A stretch of 5,458 nucleotides of DNA, taken from positions 5,475 to 10,932 of the forward strand of contig DKBB01000075.1 of assembly GCA_002451015.1 (NCBI GenBank). Reading direction: 5' to 3'. Below the pieces are notes generated by a model. That model was given only the letters and a program-made list of their open reading frames with translations. It had not been told where the DNA came from and did not search any database. Both the position numbers and the translations under genes were made by a program. The first letter of the stretch is position 1; each line of letters opens with the position of its first letter. Positions 1 to 5,458 of this stretch are shown here, one piece after another. Origin of the DNA: Acidobacteria bacterium UBA6911 (GTDB lineage Bacteria > Acidobacteriota > UBA6911).

Positions 1-288
1 CTGGAGAAACAGGGTGCCCTGCCCGTCATGGATATCCAGCTCATGATGCGGGCGCCCCTGGAAAGCCTGAACAGTGTTCCGTCCATGTTCCTGCTCACAG
101 GAACGATTGTCACCGAGATCGAGGCACTCGCAATTCTGTCGGGCGTTTCAGCCTTTCAGGTGGGTGCGGGCGGTATCGGCGGCGCCGAGGGGGCGGTGCA
201 CCTCATCGTGCGCGGCAACCGGGAACAGGTCCAGGAAGCGCTTCGCATTGCCGCATCGGTTCAGGGCGAACCGGCTTTTGTGAAATAA
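1..288 (+). CDS. C-terminal part of an unrecognised protein (5' end outside the window)
   Basis: The reading frame is open from the first base to a TAA at 286-288, giving 95 visible residues. In-frame ATGs at 28, 43, 46 and 85 have no convincing ribosome binding site, so the gene probably starts upstream of the window. The visible part is mildly hydrophobic and looks like a compact alpha/beta domain. It contains a segment FLLTGTIVTEIEALAILSG, then a glycine-rich turn (VGAGGIGGAEG), then a beta-strand plus helix (VHLIVRGNREQVQEALRIA). The strand-RG-helix ending is faintly reminiscent of BMC shell-protein domains (strand, RGD, AVxAA helix), but the rest does not fit and no shell-type neighbours are visible, so I do not make that call. 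I see no signal peptide, catalytic motif or clear membrane span. The next gene lies about 90 bases downstream on the same strand and could be co-transcribed. Confidence 0.6.
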   Translation: MEKQGALPVMDIQLMMRAPLESLNSVPSMFLLTGTIVTEIEALAILSGVSAFQVGAGGIGGAEGAVHLIVRGNREQVQEALRIAASVQGEPAFVK

Positions 289-343
289 AAGCTTTGTCCT
301 GGATGAACAGGCAGTGAGTACGGGTTGATGTGCTGCCGGACAT

Positions 344-382
344 AGGAGTATATTGCAATGTAAACCATCTGGAGAAAATATG
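344..382 (+). promoter_or_regulatory. Stacked translation starts with an ATG-stop mini-ORF ahead of the small membrane protein
   Basis: Two Shine-Dalgarno-like motifs sit within 40 bases. AGGAG at 344-348 is followed by a TTG at 353, in frame with the membrane protein, and by an ATG at 358 (9-base spacing) whose next codon is TAA, a minimal start-stop ORF. GGAG at 371-374 is followed five bases later by ATG 380, the start I prefer. The sequence shows the motifs directly. A role in translation control, by ribosome stalling or re-initiation, is only inference. Confidence 0.35.
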
Positions 383-718
383 GCAGGAGAAACGAATCCC
401 CTGAAGAATGATAATCCGCCTGAGACCTCGGAGAAGGTTAAGAAGCAGTGGCAGCTGAATACCCTGATCCTGGCGGGAGTATTCCTGCTCAGTGTCGTGT
501 TGCCCCCGGAATATAAAGCTTTCGCACCCCTGCTCTTTGTAATCCCTTTTATAATCAACGTGGCAAACAAAATTCGCCAAGCCGATAAAGCTCCAGAAAA
601 TCCTTCCCTGGATCACACCTATACAACCCCTGCGTCCGACCGAATATCTGCACACGAGCCCTATACATACAAGCCGAAAAATCCAAAGGATCCGAGAAAA
701 TACAAGCCGATCGGGTAG
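380..718 (+). CDS. Small two-helix membrane protein of unknown function
   Basis: The ORF encodes 112 residues from ATG 380, which has GGAG at 371-374 with a five-base spacer. A TTG at 353 would add nine residues and has its own AGGAG, so the start is not certain. The N-terminus (residues 1-26) is hydrophilic and charged. It is followed by two hydrophobic segments at about residues 28-41 (TLILAGVFLLSVVL) and 48-62 (FAPLLFVIPFIINVA), joined by a short PPEYK turn, so it likely forms an inner-membrane hairpin. The C-terminal tail of about 45 residues is polar, rich in proline, lysine and tyrosine, and contains two YKP motifs (YKPKNP near 96-101, KYKPIG at the end). I recognise no family. It converges on the ribbon-helix-helix gene 63 bases downstream, and I see no clear terminator in that gap. 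The coherent hydrophobic pattern and ribosome binding site support a real gene. Confidence 0.65.
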   Translation: MAGETNPLKNDNPPETSEKVKKQWQLNTLILAGVFLLSVVLPPEYKAFAPLLFVIPFIINVANKIRQADKAPENPSLDHTYTTPASDRISAHEPYTYKPKNPKDPRKYKPIG

Positions 719-781
719 ATCCTGATCCGAAATTTAATCCGCAGACAACACGATATGCAATCAGTCCGATCCAATTCCCCG

Positions 782-976
782 TCAGCCTGAATTTTCAGTA
801 AACTTTTCCGAAACAGAAGGCCGTTCTTCCGGAAGACGACCGGCGTCGGCAAGCGCACGGCGGAGGATGTACTCAATCTGACCGTTCACGCTGCGCAACT
901 CATCACGGGACCATCGACGCAACGCTTCCAGAACCATGGGGTCCGTGCGCAATAAAAAAGATTCGCGGCTGGTCAC
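782..976 (-). CDS. Arc/CopG-type ribbon-helix-helix DNA-binding protein
   Basis: This is a 64-residue protein read from GTG at 976. AAAGGAG on the minus strand (about 985-991) sits eight bases upstream of the start. The fold is readable in order: a beta-strand ESFLLRT (residues 5-11), helix A from DPMVLEAL to DELRS (12-29), the tight turn SVNG, and helix B QIEYILRRALADAG (33-46). The RSVNGQIEYIL stretch is characteristic of Arc/FitA/HicB-C-like repressors, in which the paired strands of a dimer read the major groove. The last 18 residues are polar and probably disordered. The gene is second in an apparent operon with the SPFH gene, 42 bases downstream of its stop. The likely role is autoregulation through the phased TGATAT repeats at 1985-2012, which is inference. 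It could instead be the antitoxin half of a toxin-antitoxin pair, but no toxin-like gene (PIN, RelE, HicA) is adjacent. Confidence 0.85.
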   Translation of the reverse strand: MTSRESFLLRTDPMVLEALRRWSRDELRSVNGQIEYILRRALADAGRLPEERPSVSEKFTENSG

Positions 977-1018
977 CCGGCGCTCTCCTTTCTGCTATTA
1001 CACGCCCGAAGACACGTG

Positions 1019-1954
1019 TCATTGATACAGGGTGCCCGTATTCACTACCGGCTGCGTATGGCCTCCACTGCACAGAACGACGAGTAGATTCGAAACCATG
1101 GCGGCGCGCCTTTCGTCATCCAATGGGACAATGCCCTTCTCCGAAAGCCGCTCCAGAGCCATTTCAACCATTCCGACCGCACCCTCCACAATCTTTGTAC
1201 GGGCGGCAACCACAGCCTGCGCCTGCTGCCGCTGCAGCATTGCCGCGGCTATTTCAGGTGCATAGGCCAGGTGGCTGAGCCGGGCTTCCAGAACCTCGAC
1301 GCCGGCCTTATCCAATCTTTCCTGAATGTCGCTGCGAAGCTGCTCGCTGATGGCTTCCGTGTTCCCGCGCAGGGAAACTTCATGATCTTCGCTGTCATAG
1401 GGATGGCGGGAGGCAAGATTCCGCAGAGCCGATTCACTCTGAACTGAAACAAAATCGTCATAATCGTCCACTTCAAGCAGCGCTTCGGCTGTATCCACCA
1501 CCCTCCAGACAACCACCGCCGAAATTTCGATAGGATTGCCGTCCCTGTCATTCACTTTTGAGGGGTGGCCGGCGGAGTGCGATTTCGGAATCGTTTTTCC
1601 GGCCGCATCTTTGCGTGCCGGAGTTTTAATCGAACCGGTTTCGAAATTCTGAATGCGCAGCGAAACTTTCTTCTTAGAGAAGAAAGGATTGACCCAGTGA
1701 AAACCTGAAGTCTTGACCGATCCCTTGTAACTTCCGAACAGCAGCATGACCCTGGCCTGATTCGGTTGGATAATCATGAAGCCGAATGCGCATATCAGAT
1801 TTACCAGCATGCACAAAAGAATAATGGGGATGAAATAATAGAGTCCGGTTACAGACAAACCTCCAATGACAACAGGTCCGCCCAGCAACACAATCCAGAA
1901 CACTAAAAAAGCAACCCACCCTGAAATGGGCTTGAATTCAGTTTCTTTGACCAC
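1019..1954 (-). CDS. SPFH/band-7 domain membrane protein (stomatin/prohibitin superfamily)
   Basis: This 311-residue protein starts at GTG 1954, with AAGGAGG seven bases upstream. The overlapping ATG at 1959 is out of frame and too close to that site. Two membrane spans lie at about residues 13-33 and 38-62, followed directly by an SPFH domain (about 62-245). Recognisable pieces are [41 protein letters not shown] (136-152), [17 protein letters not shown] and the helix [24 protein letters not shown]. An alanine/glutamine-rich helix ([19 protein letters not shown]) and a C-terminal tail follow. SPFH proteins oligomerise on the membrane and organise microdomains or modulate proteases; the substrate here is unknown. 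No NfeD or FtsH partner is adjacent. Instead the next gene encodes a ribbon-helix-helix protein, an association I recall from other bacteria. Residues about 109-132 appear to be an extra insertion between two usually adjacent strands. Confidence 0.92.
   Translation of the reverse strand: MVKETEFKPISGWVAFLVFWIVLLGGPVVIGGLSVTGLYYFIPIILLCMLVNLICAFGFMIIQPNQARVMLLFGSYKGSVKTSGFHWVNPFFSKKKVSLRIQNFETGSIKTPARKDAAGKTIPKSHSAGHPSKVNDRDGNPIEISAVVVWRVVDTAEALLEVDDYDDFVSVQSESALRNLASRHPYDSEDHEVSLRGNTEAISEQLRSDIQERLDKAGVEVLEARLSHLAYAPEIAAAMLQRQQAQAVVAARTKIVEGAVGMVEMALERLSEKGIVPLDDERRAAMVSNLLVVLCSGGHTQPVVNTGTLYQ
1567..1604. repeat. Nested inverted repeat inside the SPFH gene
   Basis: GGCCGG (1567-1572) pairs with CCGGCC (1599-1604). 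Within it, CGATT (1580-1584) pairs with AATCG (1589-1593) around a four-base loop TCGG. Both arms are perfect, separated by unpaired stretches. The structure lies inside the part of the SPFH gene that encodes the apparent extra residues 109-132, rich in Lys, Ser, Gly and Pro. It could be a mobile-type palindromic insertion or chance GC-rich pairing. Confidence 0.35.
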
Positions 1955-1961
1955 GGCATTG

Positions 1962-1968
1962 CCTCCTT
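1962..1968 (-). promoter_or_regulatory. Strong ribosome binding site fixing the SPFH GTG start
   Basis: The minus strand reads AAGGAGG, a near-complete anti-16S match, seven bases before GTG 1954. This spacing favours the GTG over the out-of-frame ATG at 1959-1957, which would lie only two bases from the motif and terminates after a short run. Confidence 0.75.
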
Positions 1969-1984
1969 CGATGTACTATCTATT

Positions 1985-2012
1985 TGATATTATAGTGATA
2001 TCATTATGATAT
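1985..2012. promoter_or_regulatory. Candidate operator: three TGATAT hexamers at exact 11-bp spacing
   Basis: TGATAT occurs at 1985-1990, 1996-2001 and 2007-2012, each start 11 bp from the last, so all three lie on about the same face of the helix. The middle and last copies also form a perfect inverted repeat ATATCAT-T-ATGATAT (1998-2012), and TGATATCA (1996-2003) is itself palindromic. The array lies between the candidate -35 and -10 elements and overlaps the TATAAT of the SPFH operon. Ribbon-helix-helix dimers bind short sites in tandem on one DNA face, and Arc half-sites are spaced 11 bp. The operon's second gene encodes such a protein, so autorepression is the natural inference. Confidence 0.55.
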
Positions 2013-2023
2013 TCTATTGTCAA
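1989..2023 (-). promoter_or_regulatory. Candidate sigma-70-type promoter for the SPFH/ribbon-helix-helix operon
   Basis: The minus strand carries a perfect TTGACA (2023-2018) and a perfect TATAAT (1994-1989), but they are 23 bp apart, longer than the usual 16-18. At 17 bp from TTGACA the hexamer is only TATCAC. Either TTGACA works with this weaker -10, or TATAAT is used with a poor -35, or an activator compensates. The region is strongly AT-rich compared with its flanks and lies just upstream of the SPFH ribosome binding site. Confidence 0.5.
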
Positions 2024-2129
2024 TAAGTGAATCTCACCAGAACGATGGTTTGGATAGGCTGCAAGGTAAATATAAATGCGTAGGGGGGATTACTCTTTTA
2101 AACGACCGCTGTTCTCGAATACACGTATA

Positions 2130-2831
2130 TTATCGAATCGAGGTCTTGCGCGAAGGTATCCTGAAAATCCAGCAAAGGAACTTGAAATACCACTCAAAAA
2201 AGCCCAGGGGACTGGCATCCCCTCGAAGGTAACTGTTGTATCTCATAACCAAGTCAGGGATCAGTACAATCACAAGCAGGATCAGAAAAGGAACGGACAG
2301 CAGGATAAAGGGCACATGCAAACCGACAAAGGTGAATATCAGCAGCATGAAACCTATCAAAAACAACAGGTACAGCTCGATGACGATGGAGATAAAGGAT
2401 GCATTCCTTGCCGGAAGACCGAATTTCCCTTCAATGAAGGATTTCACACTGGAGGGAAGAAAACCGATGATCCACTTAAAAAGGTTCAGAAGGGGACCAT
2501 AGCGGCTTTCGATTTTTCTTTTTTTGTCCCGTTCCCTGCAGGTCCTCACATAATCTTCGTCATACCGTATCTTGCGCCCGGGTATGTGCCTCAAATAGTC
2601 CAGCCATGGATCCAGGATATAGCACACTTCCTCGTCGTCCATGAACTGTTTCTCTACAAGGCACCATACCTCATCATCGATAAAAATTGCCGTCTTACGA
2701 TTATCGCGGATCTCCCATTCATCCATATCCACTTTCGAACAGACGATGAGCCGTTCTCCACGGCGGAAAATCCGGTCATCGCCAACTTTTCGCGGATACG
2801 ATTGATTAATCATATTATCTATCATCGCCAT
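2130..2831 (-). CDS. Unrecognised membrane protein with soluble N-terminal half
   Basis: The ORF encodes 233 residues from ATG 2831. Alternative in-frame ATGs at 2825 and 2813 exist and no start has a strong ribosome binding site; only a weak GGA precedes the first. Residues 1-110 are hydrophilic and charged, with predicted strands (RIFRRGERLIVCSKV, KTAIFIDDEVWCLVEKQF) and an acidic/aromatic stretch around DPWLDYLRHIPG (74-85). A basic patch (RERDKKRK, 99-106) precedes a semi-hydrophobic segment LLNLFKWIIGFLP (114-126). Two strong membrane spans lie at about 146-171 and 173-195, followed by a short tail with an amphipathic aromatic helix (FFEWYFKFLCWIF, 210-222). The basic patch suggests the N-terminal domain is cytoplasmic. 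I do not recognise the family. The gene is divergent from the antiporter gene, with 174 bases between, and lies upstream of the SPFH operon on the same strand, separated by that operon's own promoter. Confidence 0.7.
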   Translation of the reverse strand: MAMIDNMINQSYPRKVGDDRIFRRGERLIVCSKVDMDEWEIRDNRKTAIFIDDEVWCLVEKQFMDDEEVCYILDPWLDYLRHIPGRKIRYDEDYVRTCRERDKKRKIESRYGPLLNLFKWIIGFLPSSVKSFIEGKFGLPARNASFISIVIELYLLFLIGFMLLIFTFVGLHVPFILLSVPFLILLVIVLIPDLVMRYNSYLRGDASPLGFFEWYFKFLCWIFRIPSRKTSIR

Positions 2832-2924
2832 TCCGGCACTAAATCTTTACGACTGCCAACCTGAACTAATTGAAACCAAATACTTTTCAACTCCATAAGT
2901 AATGCAGGGCAGGCACGAAAACAG

Positions 2925-2953
2925 TTGCCCGTAAAGAAATAGAGAATGATAAA
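2925..2953 (+). promoter_or_regulatory. Weak candidate promoter for the antiporter gene
   Basis: The divergent gap 2832-3005 must hold promoters for both flanking genes. On the plus strand the best pair I see is TTGCCC (2925-2930) and GATAAA (2948-2953), 17 bp apart, each matching the consensus at four of six positions. I found no convincing minus-strand pair. Confidence 0.25.
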
Positions 2954-3005
2954 ATCAGCAATCGGATAACGATGAATACAAAACGTACAGGAACCTGACT
3001 CTTTT

Positions 3006-4871
3006 ATGGAGATCTTCAATCTATCCAATCCCTCCCTGATAATCGCCCTGGCCCTGATTTCAGGTCTGGTCGCACAGACGATCGCCCAGCATTTGCGCAT
3101 TCCTGGAATCATTGCTTTCCTGATCGCCGGCGCCCTGCTCGGGCCCGACGGCCTGGGAATCATTCGCCCCGAAGCTCTCGGTTCGGCCCTCAGCGCGCTG
3201 GTCGGATATGCCGTCGCCGTCATTCTCTTTGAAGGCGGAATGAACCTGAACATAAAACGCCTGCAGCGTGAATCGCACACGATACAGCGGTTGATAACAC
3301 TGGGCTCATTGATCACAATGCTCGGCGGCACGACGGCCGCCCGCTACATTCTGGGCTGGTCCTGGGAGCTTGCCGTTCTTTTCGGGGCCCTTATCATCGT
3401 CACCGGACCGACCGTCATCTCCCCCATTGTCCGAAGGATCAAGCTCAACCGGAATCTGCACACCATCCTAGAGGGAGAAGGGGTTTTGATCGACCCCATC
3501 GGAGCCATCGTGGCCGTCGTCGCTCTTGAAATCGTCCTCTACCCCACCGCCGCCCACTTTTTCACCGGACTCATGGGAATCCTTTTAAAACTTTTCATTG
3601 GCGCTGCCCTCGGAGTGATCGGGGGTTATCTGCTGGCTCTCCTTCTTCGACGGCACACCCTGATCCCTGAAGGATTGGAAAATGTATTCACGCTGGCGTT
3701 TGTCCTGGCCCTTTTTCATATAAGCAACGCGCTGCAGGCGGAAAGCGGCATTGCCTCCGTAACGGCGGCTGGACTGGTAATCGGGAATGTACACACCCGC
3801 ACCTTGAGCGATCTGAAGGAGTTCAAGGAAGGATTGACCGTGATGCTCATAGGCCTGCTCTTTGTATTATTGGCGGCCGATGTGCGTTTTTCTGAAATCC
3901 AGGCTCTCGGCCGGCCCGGTATTCTCGTATGCCTGGCCTTGATGTTCGTGGTCCGGCCCGTAGGGATCTTTTTCTGCACCCTGGGTTCAACCCTCGAACT
4001 GCGCGAACGCGCGTTCCTCGCCTGGCTGGCCCCGCGCGGGATCGTGGCCGCCGCCGTAGCCTCGTTTTTCGCCCAGCAACTCGAAGGTGCCGGCATTTCA
4101 GGCGGCGATAAAATCCGGGCCCTGGTATTTCTCGTCATCGCGTTAACGGTTTTTGTGCAGGGTTTGTCGGGTGGCTTTGTCGCCCGTCTGCTGGCTGTAA
4201 GACGAAAGTCGAATACCGGCTATGCGATCCTCGGAGCGAACGAACTAGGGCGGGTTCTGGGACGAGCTCTGCGGGACGGGGGAGAGGAAGTCACCTTTCT
4301 CGATGCAAGCACCGATGCGACACGAGAGGCGATGGAAGAGGATTTCCGGGTCGTCTTCGGCAATGCGCTGGAGGAACGCACACGGCAGAGGGCCGGGCTT
4401 GACAGCGTGGCGGCGTGCATCGGAATGACCCAGAACGAGGAGGTCAACCTTCTGTTTATCCGGCGCGTTCGCGAGGAGTTCAAAATCCCCAGGATGCTGA
4501 CGGTCCTTGAGGGGCACATCACGGAGAAGATCATTGGCGAATCGAGGGCGACCATACTTTTCGGCATCAGGACGGACGTGGATCTCTGGTCCCTTCGGCT
4601 GCGCCGGGATATAGCATCGGAATCCCTCTGGCGTTTCACGCGCGATGAAGAACGGACCCTTTCAGAAGCCTTGGATCTCCCCAAAAATCTCACAAACTCC
4701 TACGTCCCGGTTGCGGTCAAACGCAGCAATAAAGTGACACCCGTTGATGACGGCACAAGCTTCGAAAACGGGGACGAACTCACCCTCGTAGTCTTTCATG
4801 AAAAGCGGGATGAAGTGAACACCTGGATGGTTGAGCAGGGCTGGGAGCCGATCCAGCCTGATGTGCAATAA
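3006..4871 (+). CDS. Cation:proton antiporter (CPA family) with C-terminal RCK-type regulatory domains
   Basis: This 621-residue inner-membrane protein should exchange Na+ or K+ for protons. The first ~400 residues hold about a dozen hydrophobic spans. Family landmarks are RIPGIIAFLIAGALLGP (31-47), LFEGGMNL (74-81), the unwound-helix TGPT (133-136), EGEGVLIDPIGA (156-167) with E158 and D163, VVRP with R317, and APRGIVAAAVAS (342-353). From about 405 a Rossmann-like RCK_N/TrkA-N region follows: YAILGANELG (406-415), the strand ending FLDAS with D433, and IGMTQNEEVNLL (472-483). A possible RCK_C part, with FENGDELTLVVF (586-597), ends the protein. The usual CPA1 Asn-Asp pair reads Ile-Asp (162-163), and the nucleotide-binding loop is GANELG rather than GxGxxG. 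The start has only a distant AGGA (2989-2992). It is transcribed alone, divergent from the membrane protein on its left. Ion preference cannot be read from the sequence. Confidence 0.92.
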   Translation: MEIFNLSNPSLIIALALISGLVAQTIAQHLRIPGIIAFLIAGALLGPDGLGIIRPEALGSALSALVGYAVAVILFEGGMNLNIKRLQRESHTIQRLITLGSLITMLGGTTAARYILGWSWELAVLFGALIIVTGPTVISPIVRRIKLNRNLHTILEGEGVLIDPIGAIVAVVALEIVLYPTAAHFFTGLMGILLKLFIGAALGVIGGYLLALLLRRHTLIPEGLENVFTLAFVLALFHISNALQAESGIASVTAAGLVIGNVHTRTLSDLKEFKEGLTVMLIGLLFVLLAADVRFSEIQALGRPGILVCLALMFVVRPVGIFFCTLGSTLELRERAFLAWLAPRGIVAAAVASFFAQQLEGAGISGGDKIRALVFLVIALTVFVQGLSGGFVARLLAVRRKSNTGYAILGANELGRVLGRALRDGGEEVTFLDASTDATREAMEEDFRVVFGNALEERTRQRAGLDSVAACIGMTQNEEVNLLFIRRVREEFKIPRMLTVLEGHITEKIIGESRATILFGIRTDVDLWSLRLRRDIASESLWRFTRDEERTLSEALDLPKNLTNSYVPVAVKRSNKVTPVDDGTSFENGDELTLVVFHEKRDEVNTWMVEQGWEPIQPDVQ

Positions 4872-4945
4872 TAATCAAGAGCACCGGCTTCTGCCAATCC
4901 TCATTTGTTATATCACGCATTCAGCGGCGGCGGTTCCCCGCAAAA

Positions 4946-5458
4946 TCAATAGAGCGAGAAGGAAACCTCAATATTTACCCGGACATCCACAGGTTTCCCG
5001 TTCACCCTGCCCGGTGTAAATTTCCATTCCTTGGCGATGGTTCGGATAGCGCTTTCATCAAGTCCGTAGCCCACGCCTTGCAACACTTTAAAACTGTCCA
5101 CACTCCCGTCCTTCCGGACTACCGCCTGCAAAACCACCAGGCCTTCGACCTTTGCTTCCCTGGCTCCGGCGCTATAGGGAGGATTGGGCATGTAAATGAC
5201 AACAGGCATTTTTATGTCGTCATCTGCATCATATACCTTGTCGTCGCCGGTCGTATTTAAAACATCCGTGTCGTATTCGGGCAAAATCCAGGCATCTTTC
5301 AGCACCATCATTTGCTTCAGTTTTGCCCATTGTCCCGCAGTAAGATGCTTCCTGATGGATACCATCATTCTTGTTTGGGCCAACTCGAGATTTTTTCTCG
5401 CCTCGGCGACCGATTCAGCGAGCTTAAAAACTTTGTCTTCATCTAAAGGCTCAACCTT
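4946..5458 (-). CDS. TonB C-terminal-domain protein with upstream LTxxQ helical region (5' end outside the window)
   Basis: The minus-strand frame is open from the right edge to a TGA at 4948-4946, giving 170 visible residues; the true start lies beyond the window. A TTG at 5383 is internal, since the coding pattern continues upstream. Residues 7-50 are helical and charged and contain LTAGQ (39-43), matching the LTxxQ motif of Spy/CpxP-type periplasmic proteins. An acidic linker (about 52-80) leads to a TonB C-terminal domain (81-170): NPPYSAGAREAKVEG, VVLQAVVRKDGSV, LQGVGYGLDESAI, EWKFTPGRVNGKPV and a final strand VNIEVSFSLY. TonB domains contact outer-membrane receptors or periplasmic partners, so this part should be periplasmic. 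The missing N-terminus could be a membrane anchor, a signal peptide, or a larger M56/BlaR1-like peptidase. It converges on the antiporter gene with 74 bases between. Confidence 0.85.
   Translation of the reverse strand, partial: KVEPLDEDKVFKLAESVAEARKNLELAQTRMMVSIRKHLTAGQWAKLKQMMVLKDAWILPEYDTDVLNTTGDDKVYDADDDIKMPVVIYMPNPPYSAGAREAKVEGLVVLQAVVRKDGSVDSFKVLQGVGYGLDESAIRTIAKEWKFTPGRVNGKPVDVRVNIEVSFSLY

Noticed and set aside
148..655. Two minus-strand ORFs of 140 and 150 codons over the first two genes
   Set aside because: They are Cys/Arg-rich translations without recognisable domains or ribosome binding sites, and lie antisense to better-supported genes.
719..781. Possible bidirectional terminator between the convergent small membrane protein and ribbon-helix-helix genes
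   Set aside because: I found no stem of useful length followed by a T-tract; only the short palindrome CTGAA-TT-TTCAG at 787-798, which is inside the coding region.
782..1954. Reading the SPFH/ribbon-helix-helix pair as a toxin-antitoxin system
   Set aside because: The partner is a 311-residue SPFH scaffold, not a known toxin fold, and the pair is better explained as a regulated membrane-protein operon.
2803..2812. Palindrome TGATTAATCA near the start of the unrecognised membrane protein gene, considered as a second operator for the ribbon-helix-helix protein
   Set aside because: It lies inside the coding region, differs from TGATAT, and lacks the 11-bp tandem spacing.
2076..2864. A 262-codon plus-strand ORF overlapping the minus-strand membrane protein
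   Set aside because: Its product is rich in Gln, Lys and His with no domain logic, while the opposite strand gives clean membrane spans and a natural divergent layout. It looks like an antisense shadow.
3716..4693. Minus-strand ORFs of 140 and 157 codons inside the antiporter gene
   Set aside because: Ser/Arg/Pro-rich low-complexity products are typical of the antisense of a GC-rich membrane-protein gene; the plus strand encodes clear CPA and RCK motifs.
4930..4941. Short hairpin GCGG-TTCC-CCGC between the convergent antiporter and TonB-domain genes, considered as a terminator
   Set aside because: The stem is only 4 bp and neither strand has a T-run after it.

Overview
The window looks like a chromosomal stretch of a diderm (Gram-negative type) bacterium. 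A TonB C-terminal domain is encoded at the right end, and the genes are moderately GC-rich with ordinary start/stop usage and Shine-Dalgarno sites. The style of the TonB domain (a VEGxVVLQAVV core) and its possible periplasmic Spy/CpxP-like partner domain resemble proteins I associate with Acidobacteriota/Aminicenantes or Desulfobacterota-like lineages, but that placement is a weak inference. I see no tRNA, rRNA, CRISPR array, transposase or phage gene.

Layout, left to right. Positions 1-288 (+) hold the C-terminal part of an unrecognised protein. Positions 380-718 (+) encode a small two-helix membrane protein preceded by an unusual cluster of start signals, including an ATG immediately followed by a stop. 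Converging on it is a minus-strand pair: an SPFH/band-7 membrane protein (1019-1954), followed 42 bases downstream by a 64-residue ribbon-helix-helix DNA-binding protein (782-976). The promoter region of this pair carries three TGATAT hexamers spaced exactly 11 bp apart and an embedded 7-1-7 inverted repeat. That is the kind of site a ribbon-helix-helix repressor uses, so the operon is plausibly self-regulated.

Positions 2130-2831 (-) encode an unrecognised membrane protein with a soluble N-terminal half. It is divergent from a large cation:proton antiporter (3006-4871, +) with C-terminal RCK-type nucleotide-binding and ligand-binding regions. At the right edge, 4946-5458 (-) is the 3' part of a gene whose product joins a helical region with an LTxxQ motif to a TonB C-terminal domain.

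Membrane and envelope themes dominate: five of the seven genes encode membrane or probable envelope proteins. Apart from the SPFH/ribbon-helix-helix pair, the gene orientations (convergent or divergent) give no strong evidence that the genes form one system. The best candidate for a little-described unit is the SPFH/ribbon-helix-helix module with its phased operator. The SPFH protein also has an apparent in-frame insertion whose DNA is partly palindromic.
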